DNA of 64,000 nucleotides from Pelosinus fermentans DSM 17108 (GCF_000271485.2 NZ_AKVN02000001.1:3497501-3561500), one strand, 5' to 3'; counted from the stretch's first letter, positions 43,445-52,643 are shown. A program made the numbers and translations. Notes: a model not told the origin generated them from the sequence alone.

Positions 43445-44089
43445 CTAGCCTTTACCTCGCTCCCCGATTTTGATTTCATGACGCACTTGATCATTGGGCA
43501 AATCCCAATTAGTAAGGAGTTTATACTTTTTAGCGTAAGGCTTAAATAGTTCTGAAACTTTTGCTTTGCTGGCGTCATTATTATGATAGATATCAGGTAA
43601 AACGGTAAGATAAATGGACTTATTGCGTTCTTTTAGAATCAAGGTCTGGTAAGTAACCGTTACAGGTGTCTCCACATCTACCAATTCATATAATTCTTCA
43701 ACGTCAGTATTGTGCATGCGGATACACCCACCAGAAACAGGATATTGGATATCCCAATCTTTATTGGTACCATGAATTCCATAACCAGGGCTAAATTCCA
43801 TCCATCGGCTGCCCAGAGGATTATCTGGTCCTGGAGGCACTGGGGTCTTATCGGAAAAACCAGAACCAGGAATCCATGTAGGATTTTGTTCTTTGTAAGA
43901 TATCTTATAATTACCCACAGGGGTCTTTTCATAAGAGGTCCCCAGGGCAACAGGATATTCTTTGACCAACTTGCCATTATCGTATACCCTTAGCATCAGC
44001 TCAGGAATGTTAATACGAATTTCAGGCGAAGCCCAAACAACGGCTTGAAAGTAACTAAGTAACAGCGCAACCATCATCAAGATTCTCAT
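43445..44089 (-). CDS. L,D-transpeptidase (YkuD), exported
   Basis: 214 aa with a short signal (MRILMMVALLLSYFQAVVWA). YkuD catalytic domain: IRINIPELMLRVYDNGKLVK, then GYGIHGTNKDWDIQYPVSGG followed by CIRM, giving the HxxG...SxGCxR active site with the Cys nucleophile. Makes or edits 3-3 peptidoglycan cross-links or attaches lipoproteins. Complete, unlike the second L,D-transpeptidase at 44429-45033. Confidence 0.94.
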   Translation of the reverse strand: MRILMMVALLLSYFQAVVWASPEIRINIPELMLRVYDNGKLVKEYPVALGTSYEKTPVGNYKISYKEQNPTWIPGSGFSDKTPVPPGPDNPLGSRWMEFSPGYGIHGTNKDWDIQYPVSGGCIRMHNTDVEELYELVDVETPVTVTYQTLILKERNKSIYLTVLPDIYHNNDASKAKVSELFKPYAKKYKLLTNWDLPNDQVRHEIKIGERGKG

Positions 44090-44132
44090 TTAATTTCTCC
44101 TTTCGGGCAGCACCGATACTATGTAATACCAA

Positions 44133-44261
44133 TCAGATCTGATTCGGTAACACATTCTTACTGCAGGTAGTAACGTCTTCAATGTCCATACGATACTGTA
44201 ATCTTTTTATAGTGTAAAAGATTCTGCACGGCAGACTAGACATAACATATCTATTCGTCAT
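44133..44261 (-). CDS. Possible 42-aa ORF
   Basis: ATG at 44261 behind AAGGAAAGG, encoding MTNRYVMSSLPCRIFYTIKR and ending VLPNQI. Its stop codon lies within the perfect palindrome AATCAGATCTGATT (44131-44144). Mildly basic, no membrane helix. Coding is doubtful; it may be chance. Confidence 0.3.
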   Translation of the reverse strand: MTNRYVMSSLPCRIFYTIKRLQYRMDIEDVTTCSKNVLPNQI

Positions 44262-44363
44262 AAATAAATTCCTTTCCTTGTAGAAATATTTAACAGTCAT
44301 CATTTTCCCATATACTTCCAACACGTTGAATCCCTTGTTTTGAGCTTCTCCTTAAAAATCTGC

Positions 44364-44398
44364 AAAAAAATAAGAATCGTATAGTAATAACGACTCTT
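44364..44398 (-). terminator. Terminator after the frameshifted L,D-transpeptidase
   Basis: AAGAATCGT (44372-44380) pairs with ACGACTCTT (44390-44398); ATTTTTTT follows on the minus strand. It lies 31 bases beyond the stop of the -1 frame (44429), supporting that frame's end as the original gene end. Confidence 0.75.
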
Positions 44399-44428
44399 AA
44401 AAGACTTGCTCTCTATCAGCCCTGCTGC

Positions 44429-45033
44429 TTAAGCAACAATAATCACAGTTGTTCCATACTGAACCATTCTATACAGTTCCGTTAAATCATCATCCTGCAA
44501 TGCCAGGCAACCTTCGGTCCAATTGATCTTCTTTTCTGTTAAATCATCTCGTCCCCATGAATTCCGATCCATCCTCCAAGTGCAGTATCTTGAGGCGGCT
44601 GCACCTTTTGCTCATTCGCCAAGATAATCTCCTGATACTGGCTTACACTAATCAAATTCTGCTCCATTCCTTTTTGAGCATGGACTGGGTCAGGATAACT
44701 TAAACCAATCCACTTACGCCCCAGGTAGGGGTCATCCTGTAACAGTTCTTTGTCCGTGATAAAAAACGTTCCTTCCGGTGTACGATTATCCCCTTGCCTC
44801 TGTTTGTCACCTTGTGTATTTACACCTGATACGCATAAGAACCTTTTCACAGGATTCCCTTGATAAAATACGGTCATTGCATTAGCAGCTTTCTCTACCA
44901 ATACAACCACATCTTGCTGCATTGTGATTTCTTGCCATTGGGGCACAGGAGCTGCTTCAACTGCAGAAGCCCTGAGCAAGAAACCACTAAATAGTATGAT
45001 TGCACTAAAGACAAGTACTACTTGCTTGTTCAC
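44429..45033 (-). pseudogene. L,D-transpeptidase (YkuD) with frameshift before the catalytic cysteine
   Basis: The frame from 45033 reads a signal peptide (MNKQVVLVFSAIILFSGFLL), the YkuD body (RTPEGTFFITDKELLQDDPY; RKWIGLSYPDP) and GGWIGIHGDEMI, then stops at 44539. In the -1 frame the sequence continues DDLTEKKINWTEGCLALQDD, DLTELYRMVQYGTTVIIVA, then stop at 44429. TEGCLAL is the expected Cys motif. One missing or extra base near 44545-44555 therefore separates the catalytic His from the Cys. The split product would be inactive; a sequencing error is possible. Confidence 0.85.
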
Positions 45034-45056
45034 TGGTCATTACACCAACTTTGTTA

Positions 45057-45773
45057 TTATTTATTTTCCAGCACAATCTTTCCCGCTATATATTGAGGTA
45101 CAATCGTAAACAAATCTGCGCTAAGACAATATTCTACATCATCCATACGACGCAAGTCGTATAATCGTTTGCCATTTCGACTTTGGACAGCAGTCTCAAC
45201 TAGCGTATCCTTGGCTTGAGCATATAACAGTAAGGCTGCAAGAGCCGAGTCACTCAATGTAACTTCACATTCCGCTTTAAGCAGTTGAACTAACAATCCT
45301 GCGCAGAGGGTGTCTTCCAGTGAAAAAAGCCCATCTGTTCCAGCACATACAATTACAAGATCTTTGCCATGTTGTTTTGCCTGCCTACAAACAGCTTTCG
45401 CATTCACAAATGATCCGATGAATGTACGATATGCCTTTTCTGCTGCCTTTATGGCAATCGTACCATTCGTAGTTGTCATGACAATATTTCTACCCGTTAC
45501 TTTCTCCTTACAAAATTCAAAAGGCGAGTTTCCAAACTCATACCCCTCAATCTTTATCGACTGCCGCTCACCGGCAAACAATACTGCCCCTATTTGACTA
45601 GCCAGTTTCTGTGCATCCTCAATGGATAAGGCGGGAGTAATCGCTTTGCACCCATTCGCAAGAGCAGTGACAATCGTGGTCGTTGCACGGAATATATCTA
45701 AAACGATACAAACACTATCAGAAAGATCCAGAGCAGCAGTCTCTTTTGGTAAAAGTATAACATCAATTTTCAT
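45057..45773 (-). CDS. comB: 2-phosphosulfolactate phosphatase family protein (ComB)
   Basis: 238 aa. Family signatures: CIVLDIFRATTTIVTALANG (Mg site), GERQSIKIEGYEFGNSPFEF and NIVMTTTNGTIAI. In archaea ComB acts in coenzyme M synthesis; in spore-forming Firmicutes homologues feed sulfolactate, a spore solute, or have unknown roles. No comA is seen nearby. Immediately upstream (24-base gap) of the frameshifted L,D-transpeptidase. Confidence 0.88.
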   Translation of the reverse strand: MKIDVILLPKETAALDLSDSVCIVLDIFRATTTIVTALANGCKAITPALSIEDAQKLASQIGAVLFAGERQSIKIEGYEFGNSPFEFCKEKVTGRNIVMTTTNGTIAIKAAEKAYRTFIGSFVNAKAVCRQAKQHGKDLVIVCAGTDGLFSLEDTLCAGLLVQLLKAECEVTLSDSALAALLLYAQAKDTLVETAVQSRNGKRLYDLRRMDDVEYCLSADLFTIVPQYIAGKIVLENK

Positions 45774-45921
45774 TAATTTGTTCTTCTCCTTTATCTAAAT
45801 CCTACAGATGTATAACAAACCCATTACTTCTTTGTATATCTGTAAATACTATTTTATCCCTTGCAGCTATATTTATCAACTCACCAATGTATTCACATTA
45901 TGGATCTAGTGTATTTAAAAT

Positions 45922-46808
45922 TCAACTACAGTCATAGTGCTTTTTAGCAAATAGTATGAACTCACGAGCAGCAAAGGATAAATATCTTCCCTTTTTCCAA
46001 ACTAAAGCCAATCGCAGCCATGGCTTAGGATCTGAAAACGGTCGAGAGGCAATGATCTTAGCATCCAAACTTCTACATATTTTGCTCGGCAGCAATGCAA
46101 TACCGAGATTGTCCATTACCATTTGCATCATCCACTCGCGTTGTGAAGTTTCCAAAATAACCTTGGGCTGAAATCCAGCTTGTTTACATGCATTGATGAT
46201 CATGTCGTGTAAATGATACTCGTTATTGTATAAAATAAAGTGTTCATCAATCAGTTTATGATAATCCATAACCTCATATTGGGCCAGCCTATTTGTTGGG
46301 TGCATAACGACTTCAAGAGGGTCTTCCTCAAACCAAATCTTTTCGTAGATTTCATTATCTTCAGCAGGTGTAAATATACCAATATCTAAAAGACCGTCTT
46401 GAATTGACGCCTCTACCTTCTTAGGACCAAACTCGTACAATTGAATATGAATATTAGGATACTCTTTCCTAAAGGAATGGATCATCTTCGAAAAAGTCGT
46501 AATCGCAGTAATTTGAGGTAAACCAATATAGATTTTCCCTGATTGCATTTTCCTTAAGTCTCCGAGCTGAGAAGTGATATTTTGAAAAGATGATACAATT
46601 TGTTGTGCTGCTGCAAAATGATTTCTCCTGCATCCGTCAGCTCCACAGACTTCGTATCACGATAGAATAAAACAACACCAAATTGGCTTTCCAACTCTTT
46701 AATCGCCCTGCTAATGGAGGGCTGGGAAATATACATCATCTCTGCCGCTTTACTAAAACTTTTATGACGGGCAACTTCCATAAAACATTCTAAATTTCTT
46801 ATATCCAA
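45922..46808 (-). pseudogene. LysR-family regulator split by a -1 base frameshift
   Basis: The N-terminal part (TTG start at 46808 behind AGGAGGAAG) reads MDIRNLECFMEVARHKSFSK and a normal LysR HTH, then runs off frame after EIILQQ and stops at 46554. The other frame gives AQQIVSSFQNITSQLGDLRK and continues into the LysR effector domain (MQSGKIYIGLPQITAITTFS ... to 45922). The junction is in a GCAGCAGCA run near 46610, a classic slippage site, so one base has been lost. Restored, the protein would have about 295 aa. No target operon is evident. Confidence 0.88.
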
Positions 46809-47299
46809 AGTTCTTCCTCCTATATTTTCTGTATATTTTTTAGAAGCAACTTTATTTGTACAAGTTAAGAGAATCTAATTAAGAACCATAAACTATGACT
46901 TTCCTATTTCTTCTTCAAAACATTTTTAAATGTGCATCATCATTTTTTTGAGAACATCTCTTTATAAATCATAGCTCTATTTATCTGTCCTAGCTAGCAA
47001 CATATTTTCTGTAATACATTAACAGATTCTTGTCTGCTAATAAATTCCTCTACCACCAAACACTAGAAACATTCGTGATTGGTAAAATAATACCTCCCAT
47101 TAATGGTATTCAAATTTTATAAAGATTTAAATAAACACTAAATATCTTTGACTTAGAGGCAATTAATTTTTAGCATAGATTGTCAATCTCTATATTTTTT
47201 ATTAATTAAAATGTTAAATCGCTAAGTAAGAAGGAAGTTTTATACTTTTTGTAGAACGAATAGCTTGTATGCGTCAAATTAACCATCATAGGAGTACTT
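46809..47299. other. 490-base AT-rich intergenic region
   Basis: Between the divergent LysR remnant and histidine kinase 1. I find no ORF with an RBS and no strong hairpin. It must contain the promoter of the kinase; the words around 47225-47290 (GAAGGAAGTTTTATACTTTT) partly recur before kinase 2 at about 50660, suggesting the duplication included the leader. Confidence 0.5.
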
Positions 47300-48967
47300 A
47301 TGGATATTGTTCGTTTATCAGTATTGGCTTCATCAATTGGAACCATTGCGATCGTTTTTATTTACATTTATTTATATCTATTATATCGTGAACGCTACAT
47401 GGGAATATGGTCAATAAGCTGGATCATCCTTCTTTCACGATATGTAATTTTTGATTCAGGGATACTCCCTTGGAAGCAGTCCGCCCTGGGCATGTTTATA
47501 TATCAAATACTAATAATTATTAGCGTTCTAATGTTTGTATGGGGTACTCACAGCTTTATGAACAAACCCTTTAGTAAGTGGTGGTTATATGGTGCAGCTC
47601 TCGTCTCTATAGTAAGTACTATATTGTGCTTCTTATTTTCATCCTTGGTCTATAAATTAATGCTCCCTATTTTTATCTGCTGCTTTATAGGTATATGGAC
47701 TGGCATAACTTTTATACAGCATTTACAATTAAAGGGAATTGGTTGTTTAATTACTGGTTATGCTTACATCCTTTGGAGCCTTCTCAATTTTTCTATGCCT
47801 TTTACAATTAGTATCTTATGGTTTGCCCCCTGGGGTTATGCCATTGGCGGAATATTACGCTTTGCTATTGCAATCGGTACACTAATGGTATACTTTGAAA
47901 AAACCAGAACGGATTTAACAAACAAGGAAACCCAATATCGTTTATTAGCAGAGAATGCTATTGATATCATCTTTTCTTATCAATTTTTTCCTGAAAGAAA
48001 AATTAAATATATAAGTCCATCTGCTTTGACAGTTACAGGATATTCTGCTGAAGAATATTACGCAAATAGTAACTTAATATTAGAGTTGATACATCCTGAT
48101 GACATCTCTATATTTAATGAATTTATTACTAATCTTCCATGCTCCCTTGAAATACCTTTGACATTGCGTCTCGTTCGAAAAGATAATACTACTCTATGGA
48201 TTGAACAAAAGTGTGTCCCTTTCTATAATGAAAACGGTTATCTCATAGCATTACAAGGTATTATTCGCGATATCACTTTGCGGAAGAAATTAGAACAAAT
48301 GTCTTCTGTATTTGATCGGATGAATATGGTTGGCAGTATGGCTGCAACTGTTGCTCATGAAATTCGCAATCCGATGACTACGGTGCGCGGTTATTTACAA
48401 GTGATGGGAAGAAAGCACGAATATCAAAAGGATAAAGATAAATTCAAATTAATGCTTGAAGAAATTGATAGAGCCAACTCCATTATCAAAGAATATCTTT
48501 CATTGTCGAGAGAAAAGCTAGTTATTTTAAAACAATGTTCTTTAAACGGTATAATAGAAGCATTATTCCCTTTAATTCAAGCAGATGCTACTTCTTCAAA
48601 AGTATATGTCAATCTTGATCTTGCCCCTGTTCCCGAGTTACTACTAGATGAAAATGAACTGCGGCAACTACTACTGAATTTAGTACGTAATAGCATCGAG
48701 GCGATGCCTGCAGGTGGTGATTTATTAATTCGCACATTTCAGGAAGATTGTAAGGTTGTTTTATCCATTAGTGATCAGGGAGAAGGAATTCCTTCTCATA
48801 TACTCGACAAGCTGGGCACACCTTTTATAACTACAAAAGACACTGGTACAGGTTTAGGTCTTCCTATTTGCTATCAAATAGCCCATCGTCACAAAGCTAT
48901 AATTAAAATCAGTACCAGCCATGAAGGAACTACCTTTTTTGTTTATTTCACTCCACAAATATCATAA
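47300..48967 (+). CDS. Orphan sensor histidine kinase 1: 7-TM, PAS, HisKA, HATPase
   Basis: 555 aa. Seven hydrophobic segments (about 6-29, 35-53, 63-85, 95-115, 118-140, 146-172, 178-200), a PAS domain (about 210-328) and a kinase core. Phospho-acceptor His353 is in AATVAHEIRNPMTTVRGYLQ, the N-box is LLLNLVRNSIEAMPAGG, and the G-boxes are SDQGEGIP and GTGLGLPI. The HEIRNP form and lack of a linked response regulator recall the sporulation kinases (KinA-E) that feed Spo0F/Spo0A. ATG with AGGAGTACTT upstream. Near-twin of the kinase at 50729. Confidence 0.93.
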   Translation: MDIVRLSVLASSIGTIAIVFIYIYLYLLYRERYMGIWSISWIILLSRYVIFDSGILPWKQSALGMFIYQILIIISVLMFVWGTHSFMNKPFSKWWLYGAALVSIVSTILCFLFSSLVYKLMLPIFICCFIGIWTGITFIQHLQLKGIGCLITGYAYILWSLLNFSMPFTISILWFAPWGYAIGGILRFAIAIGTLMVYFEKTRTDLTNKETQYRLLAENAIDIIFSYQFFPERKIKYISPSALTVTGYSAEEYYANSNLILELIHPDDISIFNEFITNLPCSLEIPLTLRLVRKDNTTLWIEQKCVPFYNENGYLIALQGIIRDITLRKKLEQMSSVFDRMNMVGSMAATVAHEIRNPMTTVRGYLQVMGRKHEYQKDKDKFKLMLEEIDRANSIIKEYLSLSREKLVILKQCSLNGIIEALFPLIQADATSSKVYVNLDLAPVPELLLDENELRQLLLNLVRNSIEAMPAGGDLLIRTFQEDCKVVLSISDQGEGIPSHILDKLGTPFITTKDTGTGLGLPICYQIAHRHKAIIKISTSHEGTTFFVYFTPQIS

Positions 48968-48985
48968 AAGCCATAATTAATACAT

Positions 48986-49023
48986 AAGCCCTTTTTCAGT
49001 TTATATATGCTGAAAAAGGGCTT
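48986..49023 (+). terminator. Terminator after histidine kinase 1
   Basis: Perfect 14-bp stem AAGCCCTTTTTCAG (48986-48999) and its complement (49010-49023), 10-base loop, TTTTC tail. Makes kinase 1 a separate transcription unit from the synthase-like gene. Confidence 0.88.
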
Positions 49024-49108
49024 TTCATTTCAAAATTATATATATATCTACTTTTTATCCTATTTTTCTACATGTTTTTACAAGGATTAAAATCCCTTCT
49101 CTCCGTAT

Positions 49109-49176
49109 CCCCTAATTAGGGGGTGATAGTTATGAACATATAAGATCCTTATAGCTAAAGTTCTTACTATAACTAT
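49109..49176 (+). promoter_or_regulatory. Palindrome and inverted repeat in the leader of the synthase-like gene
   Basis: Perfect 14-bp palindrome CCCCTAATTAGGGG at 49109-49122, then an inverted repeat ATAGTTAT (49126-49133) / ATAACTAT (49169-49176) extended by GAAC/GTTC inside. All lie within 90 bases of the start codon, upstream of the AAGGAGAG RBS. The first looks like an operator, the second like an mRNA hairpin close to the RBS. Confidence 0.55.
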
Positions 49177-49194
49177 TATGAAGGAGAGAAAAAT

Positions 49195-50364
49195 ATGACA
49201 ACTACCAATCCAAACTCAATGACAAACATCACAGAATCACCAGAAAGCACAATCAAAATTAGTATAGCAGTTACCCCAGAAGAAAAAAGGGAAATTTACC
49301 ATTTTCGTTACCAAACTTATGTAGAAGAAATGTCTAAGCATCTTGAAGATATAGACCCTGTGAACAAACTACTATATGATGAACTTGACAAATGGACTAT
49401 TTTGTTATACGCAACTATTGGCTCAACAATAATTGCCACTACACGGCTGAATATTGGAACGCTTGAAGATTTTCCAGAAAAGCTAGCATTAACTCTATCT
49501 TTGAATGATTTTCAAGGTTCTTATACGAAAAATGTTGATCACAAATTTGCCTTTATCACAAAAGTAATGGTTGCTCCTTCTTATAGGAGTTCACCTGCAC
49601 TATATCTTCTTATAGTAAAATGTTATGAGATTTGCTGCAATAATGAGGTCCAATTTGGTTTTGGTGCTTGCAATGTTCACTTATTGCGGCTTTATGAACA
49701 AATGGGTTTCCATCGTTATAGCAAAAATTTTGTTGACCCTGGCTACGGCTTATTGGTACCCATTGTCATGCTCGCAGATGATATACAACATTTTCGAACA
49801 GTAAATTCTCCTCTTTTTCGCATAGCTCGGCGTAAAAAAGGAACTGTAAACACTCAAGCCGTTGAATGGTTTCATAAACAATTCGTTAGAAAATCTCCAA
49901 TTATAAATAGTAAACTCATTACAGAGGACGAGCTATGGTCTATTGTATGCAAGTTTCTGCATCATCCGCCAATGGAAGCAATCGCCATACTTCATGGATT
50001 ATCAGAAACAGAAGCAAAAAAATTCCTTCATTCTTGCGGCAGTCTTGTGCAATGCGATACAGGAGATGTCATTACCAATCAAGGAGATATTAGCTATTCC
50101 TATAATATATTGCTTTCTGGAAAGCTAAAATCATTGACTTTTCATCACCCTATTAAAGAATATACCGTATCTGGACAACACTTCGGCGCAAATGGCTTAA
50201 CAGAACACAATAAAAATACAGAGGATATTGCTGCAATTACTCCTACCCAAATCTTAATATTGTCTGGTATGGCTTTCCCACGCTTTTTCCACTCCCAGCC
50301 CGATATTGCTCATAAGATTGTACAAACTATGAGAAGTCTAACCAATAAGTTGGTTAATATGTAA
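49195..50364 (+). CDS. Fusion protein: N-acyl amino acid/autoinducer synthase-like GNAT domain plus cyclic-nucleotide-binding-fold domain
   Basis: 389 aa, no signal or membrane helix. Residues about 20-190 resemble FeeM/LuxI-type acyl synthases of the GNAT fold: EIYHFRYQTYVEEMSKHLED, DELDKWTILLYATIGSTIIA, KVMVAPSYRSSPALYLLIVK and RLYEQMGFHRYS. Residues about 265-385 form a CRP-like beta-roll (CGSLVQCDTGDVITNQGDIS; NILLSGKLKSLTFHHPIKEY; FGANGLTEHN). The phosphate-binding cassette lacks the usual Arg after FGxxxL, so cAMP binding is doubtful. There is no DNA-binding HTH. It may make an acylated signal under control of a small ligand. Product unknown. Confidence 0.75.
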   Translation: MTTTNPNSMTNITESPESTIKISIAVTPEEKREIYHFRYQTYVEEMSKHLEDIDPVNKLLYDELDKWTILLYATIGSTIIATTRLNIGTLEDFPEKLALTLSLNDFQGSYTKNVDHKFAFITKVMVAPSYRSSPALYLLIVKCYEICCNNEVQFGFGACNVHLLRLYEQMGFHRYSKNFVDPGYGLLVPIVMLADDIQHFRTVNSPLFRIARRKKGTVNTQAVEWFHKQFVRKSPIINSKLITEDELWSIVCKFLHHPPMEAIAILHGLSETEAKKFLHSCGSLVQCDTGDVITNQGDISYSYNILLSGKLKSLTFHHPIKEYTVSGQHFGANGLTEHNKNTEDIAAITPTQILILSGMAFPRFFHSQPDIAHKIVQTMRSLTNKLVNM

Positions 50365-50728
50365 CAATAATCATCAATAACTCTTCTACCTCGCTTGAAG
50401 TAATCAATAAAACATAAAGACCAGAGGCCAGCTAATAAAAAAAGGGAAAATAATCTAGAGGATCTTATCTTCAGGTTAATTTCCCCTCTTTTTTTATATC
50501 ATTTGATATTTTTTTATGACGTACCCTCTTTTACATGTCTTATGAAAAAAACCTTCCTCGCTATTAGAGTATAGAAAAGTCTTAGCCATTAATCTCTTTT
50601 ACCAAAAAAGTCCTAAGACGACATATAATTATCATTTATTACATAAATTGTTAAACCATTGGAAGGAAGTTTGTTTTTTTTATAGAAAGGTAATTTATGT
50701 ATATTTAATAGCTGATGTAGGAGTAATC
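50365..50728. other. Intergenic region between synthase-like gene and kinase 2
   Basis: Contains an imperfect hairpin with A-run before and T-run after (about 50437-50497; AAAAAAGGG...CCCCTCTTTTTTT), a likely terminator for the synthase-like gene. The rest is AT-rich promoter and leader of kinase 2. The frame upstream of the kinase is open from 50648 but the real start is at 50729. Confidence 0.6.
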
Positions 50729-52393
50729 ATGGATATTATTCACTTATCGTTAATTGGTTCATCAATTGGAACAATTTCGATCGTTCTAGTCTTCATATAC
50801 CTATATTTATTATATCGTGAACGATACATGGGCATATGGGTAATTAGTTGGCTCATCCTTTTTTCACGATATATTATTTTTGATGCAGGACTTCTGCAAT
50901 GGAAGCAATCCACCTTATATTTAACTGCATATCAAGTGCTAATTTTTATCAGCGTTCTGCTGTTTGTATGGGGTACTTATAGCTTTATGAATAAGCCATT
51001 TAACAAATGGTGGATATATGGTACAGTTATGCTCTCCATCATAAGCGCCGGGTTAAACGTCTTTTTTTCCTCCTTGGTTTATAAATTACTACTACCTATC
51101 TACATCTGCTGCCTAATAGGTATATGGGTCGGTTTAATTTATATACGCAATTTACAACTGCAGGGAATTGGTCGTTATATTACCGGCTATGCCTACATAC
51201 TATGGAGTCTTATCAATTTAACTGCACCTTTTATAATGAACGGCTCAAATTATCTTCCTTTAGCTTACACAATTGGTGGAGTAATACGCCTCTTCATAGC
51301 AACTGGTACTTTAATGGTATATTTAGAAAAAACTAGAGCAGATTTAATTAATAAGGAAACTCAATATCGTTTGTTAGCAGAGAATGCTATTGATGTAATT
51401 TATTCTTATCAACTACAGCCTAAAAAAAGAATTGAGTATATAAGTCCGTCTGCGTTAATGTTCACTGGCTATACCTCCGAAGAATTTTACGCCAACAACA
51501 ATTTAATTTTCGATTTGATACATCCTGATGAACATTCACAGTTTAACGATTTCATCTATAATCTACCATACTCTATTGAATTACCATTAACTTTACGCCT
51601 GGTTCGAAAGGATAAAACAATTCTATGGATTGAGCAAAAATGTGTTCCTATTTATGATAAATCCGGTCAGCTCTCAGCCTTACAAGGAATCATTCGTGAT
51701 ATAACTTTGCGAAAAAAATTGGAACAAATGTCCTCCTTATTTGACAGGATGAATATGGTAGGCAGCATGGCTGCCACTGTCGCTCATGAAATTAGAAATC
51801 CTATGACTACGGTACGAGGTTATTTACAAGTGATGGATAGAAAGCATGAATACCAAAAAGATAAAGAAAAAATCAAACTAATGATCGAGGAAATAGATCG
51901 AGCTAATGCTATTATTCGTGAGTACCTTTCTTTGTCCAGGGAAAAGCTAGTCATTTTTAAACAATGTTCTTTAAATACTATTATTGAAGCTTTATTTCCC
52001 TTAATCCAGGCAGATGCCACTGCTTCCAAAGTATCTGTAAATCTTAACATTAGTGCAGTTCCCGAATTGCTATTGGATGAAAATGAAATTCGTCAATTGC
52101 TGCTAAATTTGGTACGCAATAGTATTGAAGCAATGCCAGCCGGCGGCAACTTGGATATTCACACCTTCTTGGAAGATCACAAGGTTGTTTTATCTATTAG
52201 TGATCAGGGCACGGGAATACCCGCCCACATACTTGATAAATTAGGAACACCATTTATTACTACGAAAGATACAGGCACAGGCTTAGGACTTCCCATCTGT
52301 TACCAAATAGCCCACAGGCACAATGCCACTATTAAAATCAATACCAGTCATGAAGGAACAACTTTTTTTGTATATTTTAATCTCGGAAATTAA
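50729..52393 (+). CDS. Orphan sensor histidine kinase 2: 7-TM, PAS, HisKA, HATPase
   Basis: 554 aa from ATG 50729 (TAGGAGTAATC upstream; the longer ORF from 50648 lacks an RBS). Same plan as kinase 1: seven hydrophobic segments, PAS (about 210-328), HisKA His353 in VAHEIRNPMTTVRGYLQVMD, N-box LLLNLVRNSIEAMPAGG, GTGLGLPI. Kinase 1 and 2 are nearly identical through the PAS and kinase core and differ most in the last two membrane segments, so this is a duplication with likely divergence in what is sensed. No response regulator is adjacent. Confidence 0.93.
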   Translation: MDIIHLSLIGSSIGTISIVLVFIYLYLLYRERYMGIWVISWLILFSRYIIFDAGLLQWKQSTLYLTAYQVLIFISVLLFVWGTYSFMNKPFNKWWIYGTVMLSIISAGLNVFFSSLVYKLLLPIYICCLIGIWVGLIYIRNLQLQGIGRYITGYAYILWSLINLTAPFIMNGSNYLPLAYTIGGVIRLFIATGTLMVYLEKTRADLINKETQYRLLAENAIDVIYSYQLQPKKRIEYISPSALMFTGYTSEEFYANNNLIFDLIHPDEHSQFNDFIYNLPYSIELPLTLRLVRKDKTILWIEQKCVPIYDKSGQLSALQGIIRDITLRKKLEQMSSLFDRMNMVGSMAATVAHEIRNPMTTVRGYLQVMDRKHEYQKDKEKIKLMIEEIDRANAIIREYLSLSREKLVIFKQCSLNTIIEALFPLIQADATASKVSVNLNISAVPELLLDENEIRQLLLNLVRNSIEAMPAGGNLDIHTFLEDHKVVLSISDQGTGIPAHILDKLGTPFITTKDTGTGLGLPICYQIAHRHNATIKINTSHEGTTFFVYFNLGN

Positions 52394-52616
52394 TATATAT
52401 TGTCCTTTTCATCAAAAAAACCACTTTTTGAGAAAGGGCTTTTTTATATGCAAAGTAACTATATATTTTCAGTCTAAAAAGGGCGAACCACACAAAATAT
52501 ATAAATTCTATAGTAAATTCAATATAAATGGTAAAAAAATGCTATTATTGCCTAATTTTAATGAAAAAAAAGTATTTGATTTCAAATACTAATCAAGGTA
52601 TTATAGAGAAAGAGAG

Positions 52617-52643
52617 TTAGCACTCACTTAAAGAGAGTGCTAA
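52617..52643 (+). promoter_or_regulatory. CIRCE element (HrcA operator)
   Basis: TTAGCACTC-N9-GAGTGCTAA, an exact match to the CIRCE consensus, 45 bases before the htpG start codon. HrcA bound here would repress htpG at normal temperature. HtpG in Bacillus subtilis is not CIRCE-controlled, so this is lineage-specific wiring. Confidence 0.97.

Noticed and set aside
44539-44560. Programmed -1 frameshift in the L,D-transpeptidase
   Set aside because: No X-XXY-YYZ slippery heptamer or downstream stimulatory structure is seen; mutation or sequencing error is simpler.
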